Shown here in pieces: positions 44,369 through 53,606 of a stretch of DNA of 64,000 nucleotides. The notes beneath the pieces are model-generated. The model was not told the origin of the DNA, searched no databases, and saw only the letters and a program-made list of their open reading frames with translations. Within the stretch, counting starts at the first letter, position 1; each line of letters starts with the position of its first letter. The translations under genes were made by a program, and so were the position numbers. Origin of the DNA: JAGTVG01 sp964543195 (lineage in GTDB: Bacteria; Bacteroidota; Bacteroidia; Cytophagales; Cyclobacteriaceae); contig CAZIXF010000020.1 in assembly GCA_964543195.1 (NCBI GenBank), forward strand, positions 21,602 to 85,601, written 5' to 3'.

Positions 44369-47300
44369 GTGAGTGATAATCCAATTGAACGGAATTTAAC
44401 AGCTTATAAACGGAAGTATTATTTTAATTTCCTGCTTAAGGGAATAATAATAACCCTTTCCCTGCTGTTATTGGCTTTTTTATTTTATAACCTGCTGGAA
44501 TATTTTGCCCACTTCAATTCAGTAGTCCGTTCTGTAATGTTTTATTCCTACATTGCCCTTGCTGTTATTGCCCTGGGTAGATGGATCCTTATTCCCGGAA
44601 TACGGATCCTTTTTGATTCTTTACAATTATCCAATGAAGAAGCTGCAAAACAGATCGGTGAGTACTTTCCGGCCATCAGTGATAAATTGATCAATATACT
44701 GCAGTTGAAAAAACAGAATCCTGATAATGTACTTGCGAGTGCCAGTATTGATCAGAAATCAAAGGAAATAGGTCATATCAAATTTGATAAAGCCATCAAT
44801 TACCGAGCCAACAGGAAATATATTGTTTATCTGATCATCCCTTTTATCGTCGTATTGTTCCTGGGTCTGTCCTTTCCAAAAGTAATCAATGAAAGTACCA
44901 CCAGGATCATTAATTATAATAAGGAATTCAAACCCGTAGCCCCTTTCCGGTTTGTTCTCCGCAACAACGAGCTTCTTGCCTTCAAGAATGAGGACTATCA
45001 GGTAGATCTGGCTATAATCGGCGACCTTATTCCTGAAAATGTGTATTTACACCTGGGTGAAAGAAAAGTTAAACTTCAGTCTAAGGATCCTGCTTCCTAT
45101 ACCTATACATTCAATAAGCTTTCTAAAGATGTTTCGTTTTATTTTGAGGCCGCCGGTTTTAATTCTGAAAAATATTCCATTAATGTAGTTAACCGGCCTA
45201 ATATTAAAAATTTCAATGTGACCCTGGACTATCCTTCATACCTCGGCCGCGACCAGGAAAGGTTCAGCAATATCGGAAATTTACAGGTTCCTGAAGGTAC
45301 CCGGGTAGATTGGAATTACCAGACTATTTTTACTGACAGCATGTATATGCAATTTGAGGCCGAATCCAGTGCATATGCTTTACATCCATCTGATAATCAG
45401 ATATTTGAATTCCAAAAACGGGTCGAACAATCACAGGATTATGAAATTTCCCTGGTTAACGAATACACATCCAATAAAGACAGAATACGATATCATCTGG
45501 AAGTCATTCCGGATGAATATCCGCGGATATCAGTCAATCAATATGCCGACACGGTATTATATGAATTCCTTATTCTTGGAGGAAATATATCCGATGATTA
45601 TGGTTTCCGTGATCTTCGTTTATTTTATTCAATTACCGATCGATCGGGGATTGACCAGGAAGATAAGTATGAGTCCATAGCGCTCAATATCGAACCGAAT
45701 AAAAACAGTCAGAATTATTATTTCAACTGGGATCTGCAAAGTTTTAATCTTAAACAGTCGAATAAAATTTCCTATTACCTGGAAGTCAGGGACAATGACG
45801 GGATAAACGGGAGCAAAGCATCCCGAACGGGCATTTACCATTTTATGATCCCGGGAGAGGAAGAGCTGGAAAAAGAACTGGAAAGATCATCACAAGCCGC
45901 TGAAAATCAGATGGATAAGAGTTTACAGAAGGCCAAAGAGCTGAATGAAAAACTCGATGAGATTGAAAATCGCCTGAAAGGCAAGAAACAAATGAGCTGG
46001 CAGGATCAAAAGATGATGGAAGGGTTGATAAAGGATAAGCAGGATCTTTCAGAAGATATCGAACAGATTCAGGAGTTGAGCAAAGCCAATAATCTAAAAG
46101 AAGAGCGGTTTAAAGAATTGGATGAAAAACTTCAGGAGAAAGCCGAACAACTCCAGGAGTTATTGGATGAATTGTTAAATGAGGAAACCAAAAAGATGTA
46201 TGAAGAATTGGCTAAACTGCTTGAGGAGAAAAAGGATCTGAATGAAATCAAGAATATGCTCAAAAAGCTGAACCTTAATGAGATGAATCTGGAAAGGGAG
46301 CTGGAGAGGGCGCTCGAACTATATAAAAGGTTAAAATACGAGAAAGCACTGAATGAGACTATTGACGAACTGAAAAAGATTGAAAATGAACAGAAAGATC
46401 TTTCCGACCAAACGCTTGATGAATCCAACGAACAGGAGAATACTGAAAACAGGCAGGAAGACCCTTCCGGAAAGAATCCGGGTGAACTAAATGAACAAGA
46501 AAATCTTGAAAACCAACAGAAAGAAAACTCCGGACGGCATCCCGAAGAATCAAATAAACAGGAGACTAATGAAAACCAGCAGGAAGAACCTGCCGGACAA
46601 ACTCCGTATGAATCAAATGAACTGAAGGATCTTGAGGATCAACAGAAAAAGCTGAATCAGGAATTCAGGGATTTTCAGAAATCATTTGAAGAATTACTGG
46701 ATATGAACCAGGAGCTTGAATTTCCAAACCGGATTGAAAACACCATCGAGGAAGAACAGACTATTCAGAGGGAGCAGCAGAATTCACTTGAAGAGTTGCA
46801 GAAGGGAAACAAAAACAAAGCCGGACAATCCCAGAAAAATGCATCGGATCAAATGCAGAAGATGAGAGAAAAGATGGAATCGATGAAAGCCAGTGGTCAG
46901 ATGATGGAGATGCAGCAGAATTTCGAGGATCTGCGGGGAATTGTAGATAACCTGCTTAAATTGTCCTTCACCCAGGAAGAGATTATGGAAGGATTCCGGT
47001 CGATCAACCAGAGTGATCCCCGGTTTATCGAGTTATCCCAGAAACAGTTGAAATTACAGGACGATGCCAAGGTAATTGAAGACAGCCTTCTCGCCCTTTC
47101 AAAACGGGTAATGATGATTTCTTCCTTTATTACCCGGGAGGTGAGCGAAATGAATAAATACATGGAAGAAAGCATGGAATCATTGAAAGAAAGAAAGAAA
47201 GCTGAGGCCGCCGGCAAACAGCAGTTCGCAATGACTTCCATGAATAATCTGGCTTTATTACTGGATGATGTATTATCCATGATGCAGCAACAGTTGGCCA

Positions 47301-47863
47301 ATATGATGATGATCCCACAGCAAGGCAACCAACAGAAAGGTAATCCACAGTTATCTGAATTACAGAAACAACTCAATGAACAGATGAGTGAGTTAAAAAA
47401 GAGTGGCAAGACGGGAAAAGAACTATCGGAAGAATTAGCCAGGCTTGCGGCCGAACAGGAAAAAATCCGCCGAAAATTGCAGGAAGAAGGCAGAAAACTG
47501 GAACAGATGAACAACAGCAAAGGTCAGGACGGATCTTTAGGAGATATTGCTGAAAAAATGGAACAAACTGAGATAGAACTCGTTAATAAGCAATTAACGG
47601 AACGTTTGATTCAGAGACAACAGGAGATCCTGACCCGGTTGCTCGATGCCGAAGATGCATTAAGAGAACAGGAACTTGATGAAGAAAGAGAGGCAAAAAG
47701 TGCAAAAAAGATTCCGAGAGAGATACCTCCTGAATTTGAAGAATATTTAAAAGCAAAAGAAAAGGAAATAGAATTGTTGAGAACATTACCACCAAAATTA
47801 AATCCTTATTATAAAAAGGAAGTAATGGAGTATTTTAATCGATTGGAAAATACAATTAAATAA
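44369..47863 (+). CDS. DUF4175 family giant membrane coiled-coil protein
   Basis: 1,164 residues, GTG start. Two membrane helices near 22-45 and 52-72, another at about 150-172, then an extracytoplasmic beta-rich region to about 490 (IKNFNVTLDYPSYLG, DDYGFRDLRLFYSI), and a very long Glu/Lys/Gln-rich coiled coil to the end. This is the DUF4175 layout, seen across Bacteroidota and alphaproteobacteria, function unknown. Within the coiled coil, residues about 685-760 contain three and a half copies of a degenerate 21-residue repeat (core NEQEN-x-ENQQ-E-x-x-G-x-x-P). It starts a plus-strand run with an RsbW-like ATPase and ybeY. Confidence 0.9.
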   Translation: MSDNPIERNLTAYKRKYYFNFLLKGIIITLSLLLLAFLFYNLLEYFAHFNSVVRSVMFYSYIALAVIALGRWILIPGIRILFDSLQLSNEEAAKQIGEYFPAISDKLINILQLKKQNPDNVLASASIDQKSKEIGHIKFDKAINYRANRKYIVYLIIPFIVVLFLGLSFPKVINESTTRIINYNKEFKPVAPFRFVLRNNELLAFKNEDYQVDLAIIGDLIPENVYLHLGERKVKLQSKDPASYTYTFNKLSKDVSFYFEAAGFNSEKYSINVVNRPNIKNFNVTLDYPSYLGRDQERFSNIGNLQVPEGTRVDWNYQTIFTDSMYMQFEAESSAYALHPSDNQIFEFQKRVEQSQDYEISLVNEYTSNKDRIRYHLEVIPDEYPRISVNQYADTVLYEFLILGGNISDDYGFRDLRLFYSITDRSGIDQEDKYESIALNIEPNKNSQNYYFNWDLQSFNLKQSNKISYYLEVRDNDGINGSKASRTGIYHFMIPGEEELEKELERSSQAAENQMDKSLQKAKELNEKLDEIENRLKGKKQMSWQDQKMMEGLIKDKQDLSEDIEQIQELSKANNLKEERFKELDEKLQEKAEQLQELLDELLNEETKKMYEELAKLLEEKKDLNEIKNMLKKLNLNEMNLERELERALELYKRLKYEKALNETIDELKKIENEQKDLSDQTLDESNEQENTENRQEDPSGKNPGELNEQENLENQQKENSGRHPEESNKQETNENQQEEPAGQTPYESNELKDLEDQQKKLNQEFRDFQKSFEELLDMNQELEFPNRIENTIEEEQTIQREQQNSLEELQKGNKNKAGQSQKNASDQMQKMREKMESMKASGQMMEMQQNFEDLRGIVDNLLKLSFTQEEIMEGFRSINQSDPRFIELSQKQLKLQDDAKVIEDSLLALSKRVMMISSFITREVSEMNKYMEESMESLKERKKAEAAGKQQFAMTSMNNLALLLDDVLSMMQQQLANMMMIPQQGNQQKGNPQLSELQKQLNEQMSELKKSGKTGKELSEELARLAAEQEKIRRKLQEEGRKLEQMNNSKGQDGSLGDIAEKMEQTEIELVNKQLTERLIQRQQEILTRLLDAEDALREQELDEEREAKSAKKIPREIPPEFEEYLKAKEKEIELLRTLPPKLNPYYKKEVMEYFNRLENTIK

Positions 47864-47877
47864 TAATTTTTTTACAG

Positions 47878-48279
47878 ATGAATTCAATTAAGATTCATTT
47901 TCCTTCACTGGAAGAAAACATCAGGATAGTGGAAAGCTTCATAGATAATGCGAAGGATAAATTTAACCTGGATGATGATATTTATGGTAATATCATGGTG
48001 GCCGTTACCGAGTCTGTCAACAATGCCATACGGCATGGCAACGGGAACGATAAAAAGAAAAATGTGTTTCTTACCCTGAGCCTGAATGATCATATCATTC
48101 GTTTTAACATCCGGGATGAAGGCAATGGATTTGATTATCATAACCTTCCTGATCCAACCTCTCCGGAAAATCTGGATAAACCCAGCGGACGTGGCATTTT
48201 TCTCATGAAGCACTTATGTGATGAAGTAAACTTCCGGTCAAACGGTAGTGAAGTGGAACTTTGTTTTTATATCGACTGA
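47878..48279 (+). CDS. RsbW-like ATP-binding anti-sigma/serine kinase domain protein
   Basis: 133 residues, one GHKL ATPase domain: VAVTESVNNAIRHGNGNDKKK (N box), FNIRDEGNGFDYHNLPDP (G1) and SGRGIFLMKHLCDEV (G2). Such stand-alone domains act as anti-sigma factors or serine kinases in partner-switching pathways. No sigma factor, STAS antagonist or PP2C phosphatase gene is near. Its TGA overlaps the ATG of ybeY by one base, so translation is coupled. Confidence 0.85.
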   Translation: MNSIKIHFPSLEENIRIVESFIDNAKDKFNLDDDIYGNIMVAVTESVNNAIRHGNGNDKKKNVFLTLSLNDHIIRFNIRDEGNGFDYHNLPDPTSPENLDKPSGRGIFLMKHLCDEVNFRSNGSEVELCFYID

Positions 48280-48701
48280 TGCCCAAAATTCAGTTTTTTA
48301 CTGAAGAAATCAATTTTGACCTTCCCAATCAAAACGGTGTGCGGCACTGGATTAACCAGGTAATAAAAGAAGAATCTAAAAAATCTTTGGCCTCAGTCAA
48401 TTATATCTTCACTTCGGATGCCCATCTTCTACAGATCAACCGGGATTATCTCGATCACGATAATCTTACCGATATCATCACTTTTGATCATGCTGAAACC
48501 GGGGGAAAAATTGAGGCTGATATTTTTATAAGCATTGAACGGATAAAGGAAAATGCATCTGAATTCGGCCAGGATTTTATGCATGAACTTTACCGGGTAA
48601 TGATTCACGGGATTCTTCATTTGATTGGATATTCCGATAAATCAGAAACTGAAAAAAAAATAATGCGTAAAAAAGAAAACGAGTGCCTAAATTTGTTATA
48701 G
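48279..48701 (+). CDS. ybeY: Endoribonuclease YbeY (rRNA maturation factor)
   Basis: About 140 residues from ATG 48279. YbeY is a metal-dependent RNase for 16S rRNA 3'-end processing and 70S quality control. The segment LTDIITFDHAETGGKIEADIFIS and the metal motif IHGILHLIGYSD are present. In most bacteria the motif is HGxLHLxGxDH with three His; here the third position is Asp (H-x3-H-x5-D). The start at TTG 48261 is rejected because ATG 48279 overlaps the upstream stop in the coupled TGATG arrangement. The 97 bases that follow hold two parS sites. Confidence 0.88.
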   Translation: MPKIQFFTEEINFDLPNQNGVRHWINQVIKEESKKSLASVNYIFTSDAHLLQINRDYLDHDNLTDIITFDHAETGGKIEADIFISIERIKENASEFGQDFMHELYRVMIHGILHLIGYSDKSETEKKIMRKKENECLNLL

Positions 48702-48708
48702 AATTATA

Positions 48709-48726
48709 ATGTTCCACGTGGAACAT
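48709..48726. promoter_or_regulatory. parS site 1 (ParB-binding centromere)
   Basis: Contains TGTTCCACGTGGAACA (48710-48725), a perfect palindrome equal to the classical bacterial parS consensus (TGTTnCACGTGnAACA); the symmetry extends one base each side. It lies between ybeY and mnmG and would load ParB near the origin. Confidence 0.9.
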
Positions 48727-48761
48727 GTAAATGTACCATAAAAGAAAATCATTTTAATAAT

Positions 48762-48783
48762 AAGTGTTCCACGTGGAACACTT
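48762..48783. promoter_or_regulatory. parS site 2 (ParB-binding centromere)
   Basis: Second identical TGTTCCACGTGGAACA (48765-48780); here the palindrome extends three bases each side to 22 bp. Centre-to-centre distance to site 1 is 55 bp. It ends 15 bases before the mnmG ATG, so bound ParB could affect mnmG expression. Confidence 0.9.
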
Positions 48784-48798
48784 TATGATTTAATATCT

Positions 48799-50661
48799 AT
48801 GTTTACAGAATACGATGTAATTGTTGTAGGTGCGGGACATTCCGGTTGTGAGGCTGCAGCTGCCGTAGCCAACATGGGGGGACGCGTGTTGCTGGCCACC
48901 ATGAATATGCAGACCATCGCACAAATGTCCTGTAATCCTGCTATGGGAGGAGTGGCAAAAGGACAGATTGTTCGGGAAATAGATGCCCTGGGAGGATATT
49001 CTGGTATTGTGGCAGATAAATCCATGATCCAGTTCAGGATGCTGAATAAATCAAAAGGACCCGCTATGTGGAGTCCCCGGACTCAAAATGACCGTATGCG
49101 ATTTTCTGAAGAATGGAGATGGCAACTGGAGTCGCTTGAAAACGTGGATTTCTGGCAGGAAATGGTTACGGGGGTGGTGGTGAAAAATGGACGCGTACGT
49201 GGTGTAAAAACAGGTCTTGGACTGGAAATTCCGGCCAAAGCTGTGATCCTGACCAATGGAACCTTCCTCAATGGTATCATTCATATTGGAGAAAAACAGT
49301 TTGGTGGCGGTAGAACAGGAGAAAAAGCGGCCAAAGGGCTTACGGAACAATTGGTTGAACTGGGCTTTGAGTCCGGAAGAATGAAAACAGGCACTCCCCC
49401 AAGGGTGGATGGAAGATCCATTGATTATAACAGGATGGAAGAACAAAAAGGAGACGAAGTTCCGGGCAGGTTTTCTTTTACCGGCACTCCCGTCCTTAAA
49501 GAACAAAGAAGTTGTTATATCACCTATACCAATCCTGAGGTACATGAAATCCTTGAATCCGGTTTCGAACGGTCTCCCTTGTTCGCAGGTAGGATAAAAG
49601 GAGTAGGTCCCCGATATTGTCCTTCCATTGAAGATAAAATTAACAGGTTCGCTGAAAGAAACCGGCATCAGATCTTTGTAGAGCCTGAGGGATGGAATAC
49701 AGTGGAAGTATACGTGAATGGATTTTCAACCTCCCTTCCGGAAGATGTGCAGTTCCATGCACTGAAAAAAATTCCGGGATTTGAGAAAGTTAAAATGTTC
49801 CGTCCGGGATATGCCATTGAATACGATTACTTTCCTCCCACCCAACTCGAACCAACCCTCGAAACCAAAAGGGTAAAAAACCTGTATTTTGCCGGGCAGA
49901 TCAACGGCACCACAGGGTATGAGGAAGCAGCTTCCCAGGGCCTTTTAGCCGGAATAAATGCCTATAATAAAATGTATGGCAAGGAACCATTTGTCCTGAA
50001 AAGATCGGAAGCCTATATAGGCGTATTGATCGATGATCTGATCAATAAAGGAACGGAAGAACCTTACCGTATGTTTACCTCCAGAGCCGAATACAGAATA
50101 CTGATGCGGCAGGATAATGCGGACCTGCGGTTAACTGAAAAAGGCTATTTATTAGGTATTGCTTCGGAAGACAGATATAATCGCATGCTTGATAAAAAAG
50201 ATCAGGTGAAACGCATATTAAAAGATTTAAAAATTAAAAAACTTACCCCGGATCAGTTTAAAACTGTAGCAGATAAAAACGATACAGCCGGTATTAAAGA
50301 AACTACGGCGATAGAAAAATTATTGAAAAGACCCGAATTGACCATATCGGACCTGATCAATTCAACAAAAGAGCTAAATGAACATTTTACATTATACGAT
50401 CCGGTTGCCCTCGAGCAGGCGGAAATTCAGTTGAAATACGAAACATATATCGATAAAGAAAAAAAACTGGCCGATAAAATAGAAAACCTGGATGAAAAAA
50501 AGATTCCTGTAAATTTTGATTTTAATAAATTATCCTCCCTTTCGGCAGAAGGACAGGAAAAACTTAACAAAATCAAACCGGTTACGATTGGACAAGCATC
50601 AAGAATCAGTGGCGTTTCTCCTTCCGATGTTTCTATTTTAATGGTTTATCTGGGAAAATAA
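48799..50661 (+). CDS. mnmG: tRNA uridine-5-carboxymethylaminomethyl modification enzyme (GidA)
   Basis: 620 residues, full length. N-terminal FAD motif VVGAGHSGCEAA, then MNMQTIAQMSCNPAMGGVAKG, ILTNGTFLNGIIHIG, KTGTPPRVDGRS, a GTTGYEEAASQGLLAGINA segment and TSRAEYRILMRQDNADLRL. With MnmE it installs the C5 side chain on wobble U34 of several tRNAs. The gene is a classical neighbour of the replication origin in many bacteria, in line with the parS pair just upstream and the DnaA-box cluster 2.6 kb downstream. MnmH from this window acts on the same nucleoside. Confidence 0.97.
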   Translation: MFTEYDVIVVGAGHSGCEAAAAVANMGGRVLLATMNMQTIAQMSCNPAMGGVAKGQIVREIDALGGYSGIVADKSMIQFRMLNKSKGPAMWSPRTQNDRMRFSEEWRWQLESLENVDFWQEMVTGVVVKNGRVRGVKTGLGLEIPAKAVILTNGTFLNGIIHIGEKQFGGGRTGEKAAKGLTEQLVELGFESGRMKTGTPPRVDGRSIDYNRMEEQKGDEVPGRFSFTGTPVLKEQRSCYITYTNPEVHEILESGFERSPLFAGRIKGVGPRYCPSIEDKINRFAERNRHQIFVEPEGWNTVEVYVNGFSTSLPEDVQFHALKKIPGFEKVKMFRPGYAIEYDYFPPTQLEPTLETKRVKNLYFAGQINGTTGYEEAASQGLLAGINAYNKMYGKEPFVLKRSEAYIGVLIDDLINKGTEEPYRMFTSRAEYRILMRQDNADLRLTEKGYLLGIASEDRYNRMLDKKDQVKRILKDLKIKKLTPDQFKTVADKNDTAGIKETTAIEKLLKRPELTISDLINSTKELNEHFTLYDPVALEQAEIQLKYETYIDKEKKLADKIENLDEKKIPVNFDFNKLSSLSAEGQEKLNKIKPVTIGQASRISGVSPSDVSILMVYLGK

Positions 50662-50662
50662 A

Positions 50663-51547
50663 ATGTACGAAAAACTGGAAAGCTGCCCACTCTGTGGAAG
50701 GCATGAATTAAAAAATAAACTGATCTGCAAGGATTACCTGGTTTCTGAAGAAAGCTTTGCAATAAATGAATGTGCTTACTGCTCTCACCGCATTACCAAT
50801 CCGCGACCTGTTATTCAGGAATTGGATAAATATTATGAATCTGAAGATTATATTTCCCATACCGGTAAAACGAAAAACCTGATCAACAGCCTTTACAAGT
50901 TAGCAAGAACCATTACCCTTCGCAGTAAATTATCCTTAATAACAAAATACTCAGAACCTGCCCGCGTGCTGGATATGGGTTGCGGTACCGGAGAATTCCT
51001 TGCCCTTCTTCAAAAAAATGACTGGGAGGTATATGGTATCGAAAATAATCCGAAAGCCATGAAAAAGGCTGAATCATTATTGAATATTGAATTATATGAT
51101 GATCTGAACAAACTGGATCCGAAAGAAAATTTCGAAGTCATTACGCTCTGGCATGTATTGGAACATATTCCCGATATTCATGCCACGATGAACCAACTTA
51201 AAAAACACCTTGACAGAAAAGGAACGCTCTTTATTGCCTTGCCGAATTATAATTCATTTGATGCATTAAAATACAAAGAATTCTGGGCGGGTTATGATGT
51301 GCCCAGGCATCTTCATCATTTCAGCCAGGAGAGCTTTAAATTTTTATGTAAACAACACGAACTGAAATTAAAAAAGATCATTCCTATGAAACTGGATGCA
51401 TTCTATATCAGTCTTCTCAGTGAAAAATATAAGAAAAATCGGATCCTGAAATATATAAATTTTATCGTAACAGGCTTAAAATCAAATACTTATGCAAGGA
51501 AACACAATAAAAACTACTCCAGTCTTATCTACGTTCTGAAAAAATGA
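50663..51547 (+). CDS. Class I SAM-dependent methyltransferase with zinc-ribbon head
   Basis: 294 residues. N-terminal zinc ribbon CPLCGRHELK ... INECAYCSHRITNPRP, then a Rossmann methyltransferase: VLDMGCGTGEFLALL (motif I), VYGIENNPKA, VITLWHVLEHIPD, and ALPNYNSFDALKY. This type of protein methylates sugars or other small molecules and is often linked to surface glycan synthesis; nothing nearby defines the acceptor. It starts one base after mnmG and overlaps the next gene by four bases (ATGA). Confidence 0.85.
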   Translation: MYEKLESCPLCGRHELKNKLICKDYLVSEESFAINECAYCSHRITNPRPVIQELDKYYESEDYISHTGKTKNLINSLYKLARTITLRSKLSLITKYSEPARVLDMGCGTGEFLALLQKNDWEVYGIENNPKAMKKAESLLNIELYDDLNKLDPKENFEVITLWHVLEHIPDIHATMNQLKKHLDRKGTLFIALPNYNSFDALKYKEFWAGYDVPRHLHHFSQESFKFLCKQHELKLKKIIPMKLDAFYISLLSEKYKKNRILKYINFIVTGLKSNTYARKHNKNYSSLIYVLKK

Positions 51548-53256
51548 GGCCATTTTTAATTTTTACATTATTTTCCATTTTATCCATATATTTTTTAACG
51601 GATTGTGCCAATATTACTCCACCCACAGGCGGACCTAAAGATACCATACCTCCTGTACTGGTAAGTGCTGTTCCTGAAAATAAAAGCGTGAACTTTTCCG
51701 GCAATTCGATCAAATTAACCTTTGATGAATATCTTCAAATTGTAGATCTCAGAAAACAGTTGATCATTACACCCATTATTAATCAGGAATATGAAACGAA
51801 ACTCAGAAGAAATACCATCGAGATAATATTTCCTCAACCTTTTGAAGACAGTACCACCTATAATTTCAATTTCAGAAAAGCAATCCAGGATATAACCGAA
51901 GGAAACGTGACCAATGATAATGTATTCGCTTTCAGTACCGGCAGCTTTATCGATTCTCTCACTGTATCCGGTCAGATAACCAGTTTAATGGACAGGGAAC
52001 CGTTGAAAGATATTACAGTGTGTTTATACCGGGCTTCCGATACACTTGATATATTCAACAGCCAACCCATGTATCTCGCCCTAACGAATGAAGAAGGATT
52101 ATATATCATAGAAAATATAAAAAATGATAATTACAGGATCTATGCCTATAATGATAAAAACTCAAATCTGATCTGTGATAACCCTAAAGAACCTTTTGGT
52201 TTTAAGGAGAATATCCTTCAACTCGACCAGGAGATAGATTCTGTAAACATTGAATTATTCAATGTCGACCTGAGCCCGCTCGCCATACAGAGGATCGGAC
52301 CGGCAGGCCAATATTATGAGATCAGGATGAACAAAGAATTGCTTGAATATACTATAGATCCTGTGGATACCCTGTATACCCTGTATTATAATATGCCTGA
52401 GACACAACGTGCTATCCGCTTTTATAATACGTTTGAAAATTTAGATAGTCTTCAGTTCTATTTTACAGCTACCGATAGCATCCTAAATAAATTATCGGAT
52501 ACGCTTTATTTGAAATTTGAAGAATCGAAACGACCGGAGGCTGATTTTTCATGTTCGGTCAAACCGCCGGACAATGAACCAATAACTGACCACTTTACAG
52601 GTAAAATGAAATTCAATAAACCAGTAAAGGAAATCAATACCGACAGCATCTTTTTTAAATACGATAGCGTAACATTCCAACACCTGGATGATTCAATTTT
52701 TTTGTTTAATGAAAGAAGGGATGAAATTACATTTGCAGTAAAATTATTTTATACGGAATACCTTAATAAACTTGAAGAGAGTGATACCGCTACGGATAAA
52801 CAAAATATAGAACGATCAGATGCACCTGCTCAAAGATCACAAAGGCCGGCAAGGTCGGTTTCTAAAAAATTGAATTTTTATTTGGGAAACGGAAGTATTA
52901 TTTCGATTGAAGATGACAGCCTCTCCTCTAATACTTATTCGTATTCCAGGTTAAATCCGGAGAATTTCGGATCCATCAACGGTAAAATAAACAGTGATTA
53001 TTCTTCCTATTTCATTCAGCTCCTGAATTCGAAACAGGAAATAGTGGACCAGGTGGTAAATTCTGAAACCTATTCATTTATTCATATTGAACCTGGAGAT
53101 TATATTATACGTGTATTAATAGATGAGAATAATAATGGTATGTGGGATCCTGGAAATATCCTGGAGAATATTCCACCTGAACCGGTTTTTTTTCTTCCCG
53201 AAAAAATTTCGGTGAGAGCTAACTGGGAATTAACGGATGTGGATCTTGAGTTTTAA
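51544..53256 (+). CDS. Ig-like (Big_5) domain lipoprotein
   Basis: 570 residues. Lipobox region SIYFLTDCANITPPTGGP, then a bacterial Ig-like Big_5 domain (IPPVLVSAVPENKSVNF ... IKLTFDEYLQI ... YNFNFRKAIQD), a segment like a carboxypeptidase-regulatory beta-sandwich (VSGQITSLMDREPLKDITVCLY ... GLYIIENIKNDNYRIYAYNDKN), and a similar C-terminal one (DYIIRVLIDENNNGMWDPG). This layout is a frequent conserved Bacteroidota lipoprotein of unknown role, probably periplasm- or surface-facing. Its 3' end borders the putative origin. Confidence 0.82.
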   Translation: MRPFLIFTLFSILSIYFLTDCANITPPTGGPKDTIPPVLVSAVPENKSVNFSGNSIKLTFDEYLQIVDLRKQLIITPIINQEYETKLRRNTIEIIFPQPFEDSTTYNFNFRKAIQDITEGNVTNDNVFAFSTGSFIDSLTVSGQITSLMDREPLKDITVCLYRASDTLDIFNSQPMYLALTNEEGLYIIENIKNDNYRIYAYNDKNSNLICDNPKEPFGFKENILQLDQEIDSVNIELFNVDLSPLAIQRIGPAGQYYEIRMNKELLEYTIDPVDTLYTLYYNMPETQRAIRFYNTFENLDSLQFYFTATDSILNKLSDTLYLKFEESKRPEADFSCSVKPPDNEPITDHFTGKMKFNKPVKEINTDSIFFKYDSVTFQHLDDSIFLFNERRDEITFAVKLFYTEYLNKLEESDTATDKQNIERSDAPAQRSQRPARSVSKKLNFYLGNGSIISIEDDSLSSNTYSYSRLNPENFGSINGKINSDYSSYFIQLLNSKQEIVDQVVNSETYSFIHIEPGDYIIRVLIDENNNGMWDPGNILENIPPEPVFFLPEKISVRANWELTDVDLEF

Positions 53257-53606
53257 CATGTGGATAATATAAGGATAATATGTATATAAAAATGTGAGGA
53301 GCATAAGGGAAAGTAATATAAACAGATATCCGTGGATAAATGTGAATTATTTAAATTTTATCACCAGCTTTTCAACACATACTATGTAAAATCAGTTATC
53401 CACAAATTTTTATAAATTCAAGAAGATAATATTAATTAATTGAAAATTAATAACTTATAAGTGAATAAGTTGTTGATAAACCTATAATAAATTAACTTTT
53501 ATACACAATTTTAAATAACAAGAAAAATTTTAATACGTTTTCCACATATCCACAGAATAATAAATAACAATATATTAATAAATAAAAATTATAATATAAA
53601 TTGATC
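53257..53606. other. oriC: Putative chromosomal replication origin (oriC)
   Basis: About 350 bases, strongly A+T-rich, no gene. DnaA boxes: perfect TTATCCACA at 53396-53404 and its complement TGTGGATAA at 53259-53267; one-mismatch boxes at 53331-53339 (CGTGGATAA), 53471-53479 (TGTTGATAA), 53499-53507 (TTATACACA), 53538-53546 (TTTTCCACA) and 53546-53554 (ATATCCACA); another TGTTGATAA overlaps the next gene's start (53608-53616). The last 50 bases before that gene are almost only A and T and could be the unwinding element. mnmG and two parS sites lie within 4.6 kb. dnaA itself is not in the window. Confidence 0.82.

Noticed and set aside
46132..46428. Ser/Phe-rich minus-strand frames opposite the DUF4175 coiled coil
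   Set aside because: They are antisense shadows of Glu/Lys-rich codons and not real genes.
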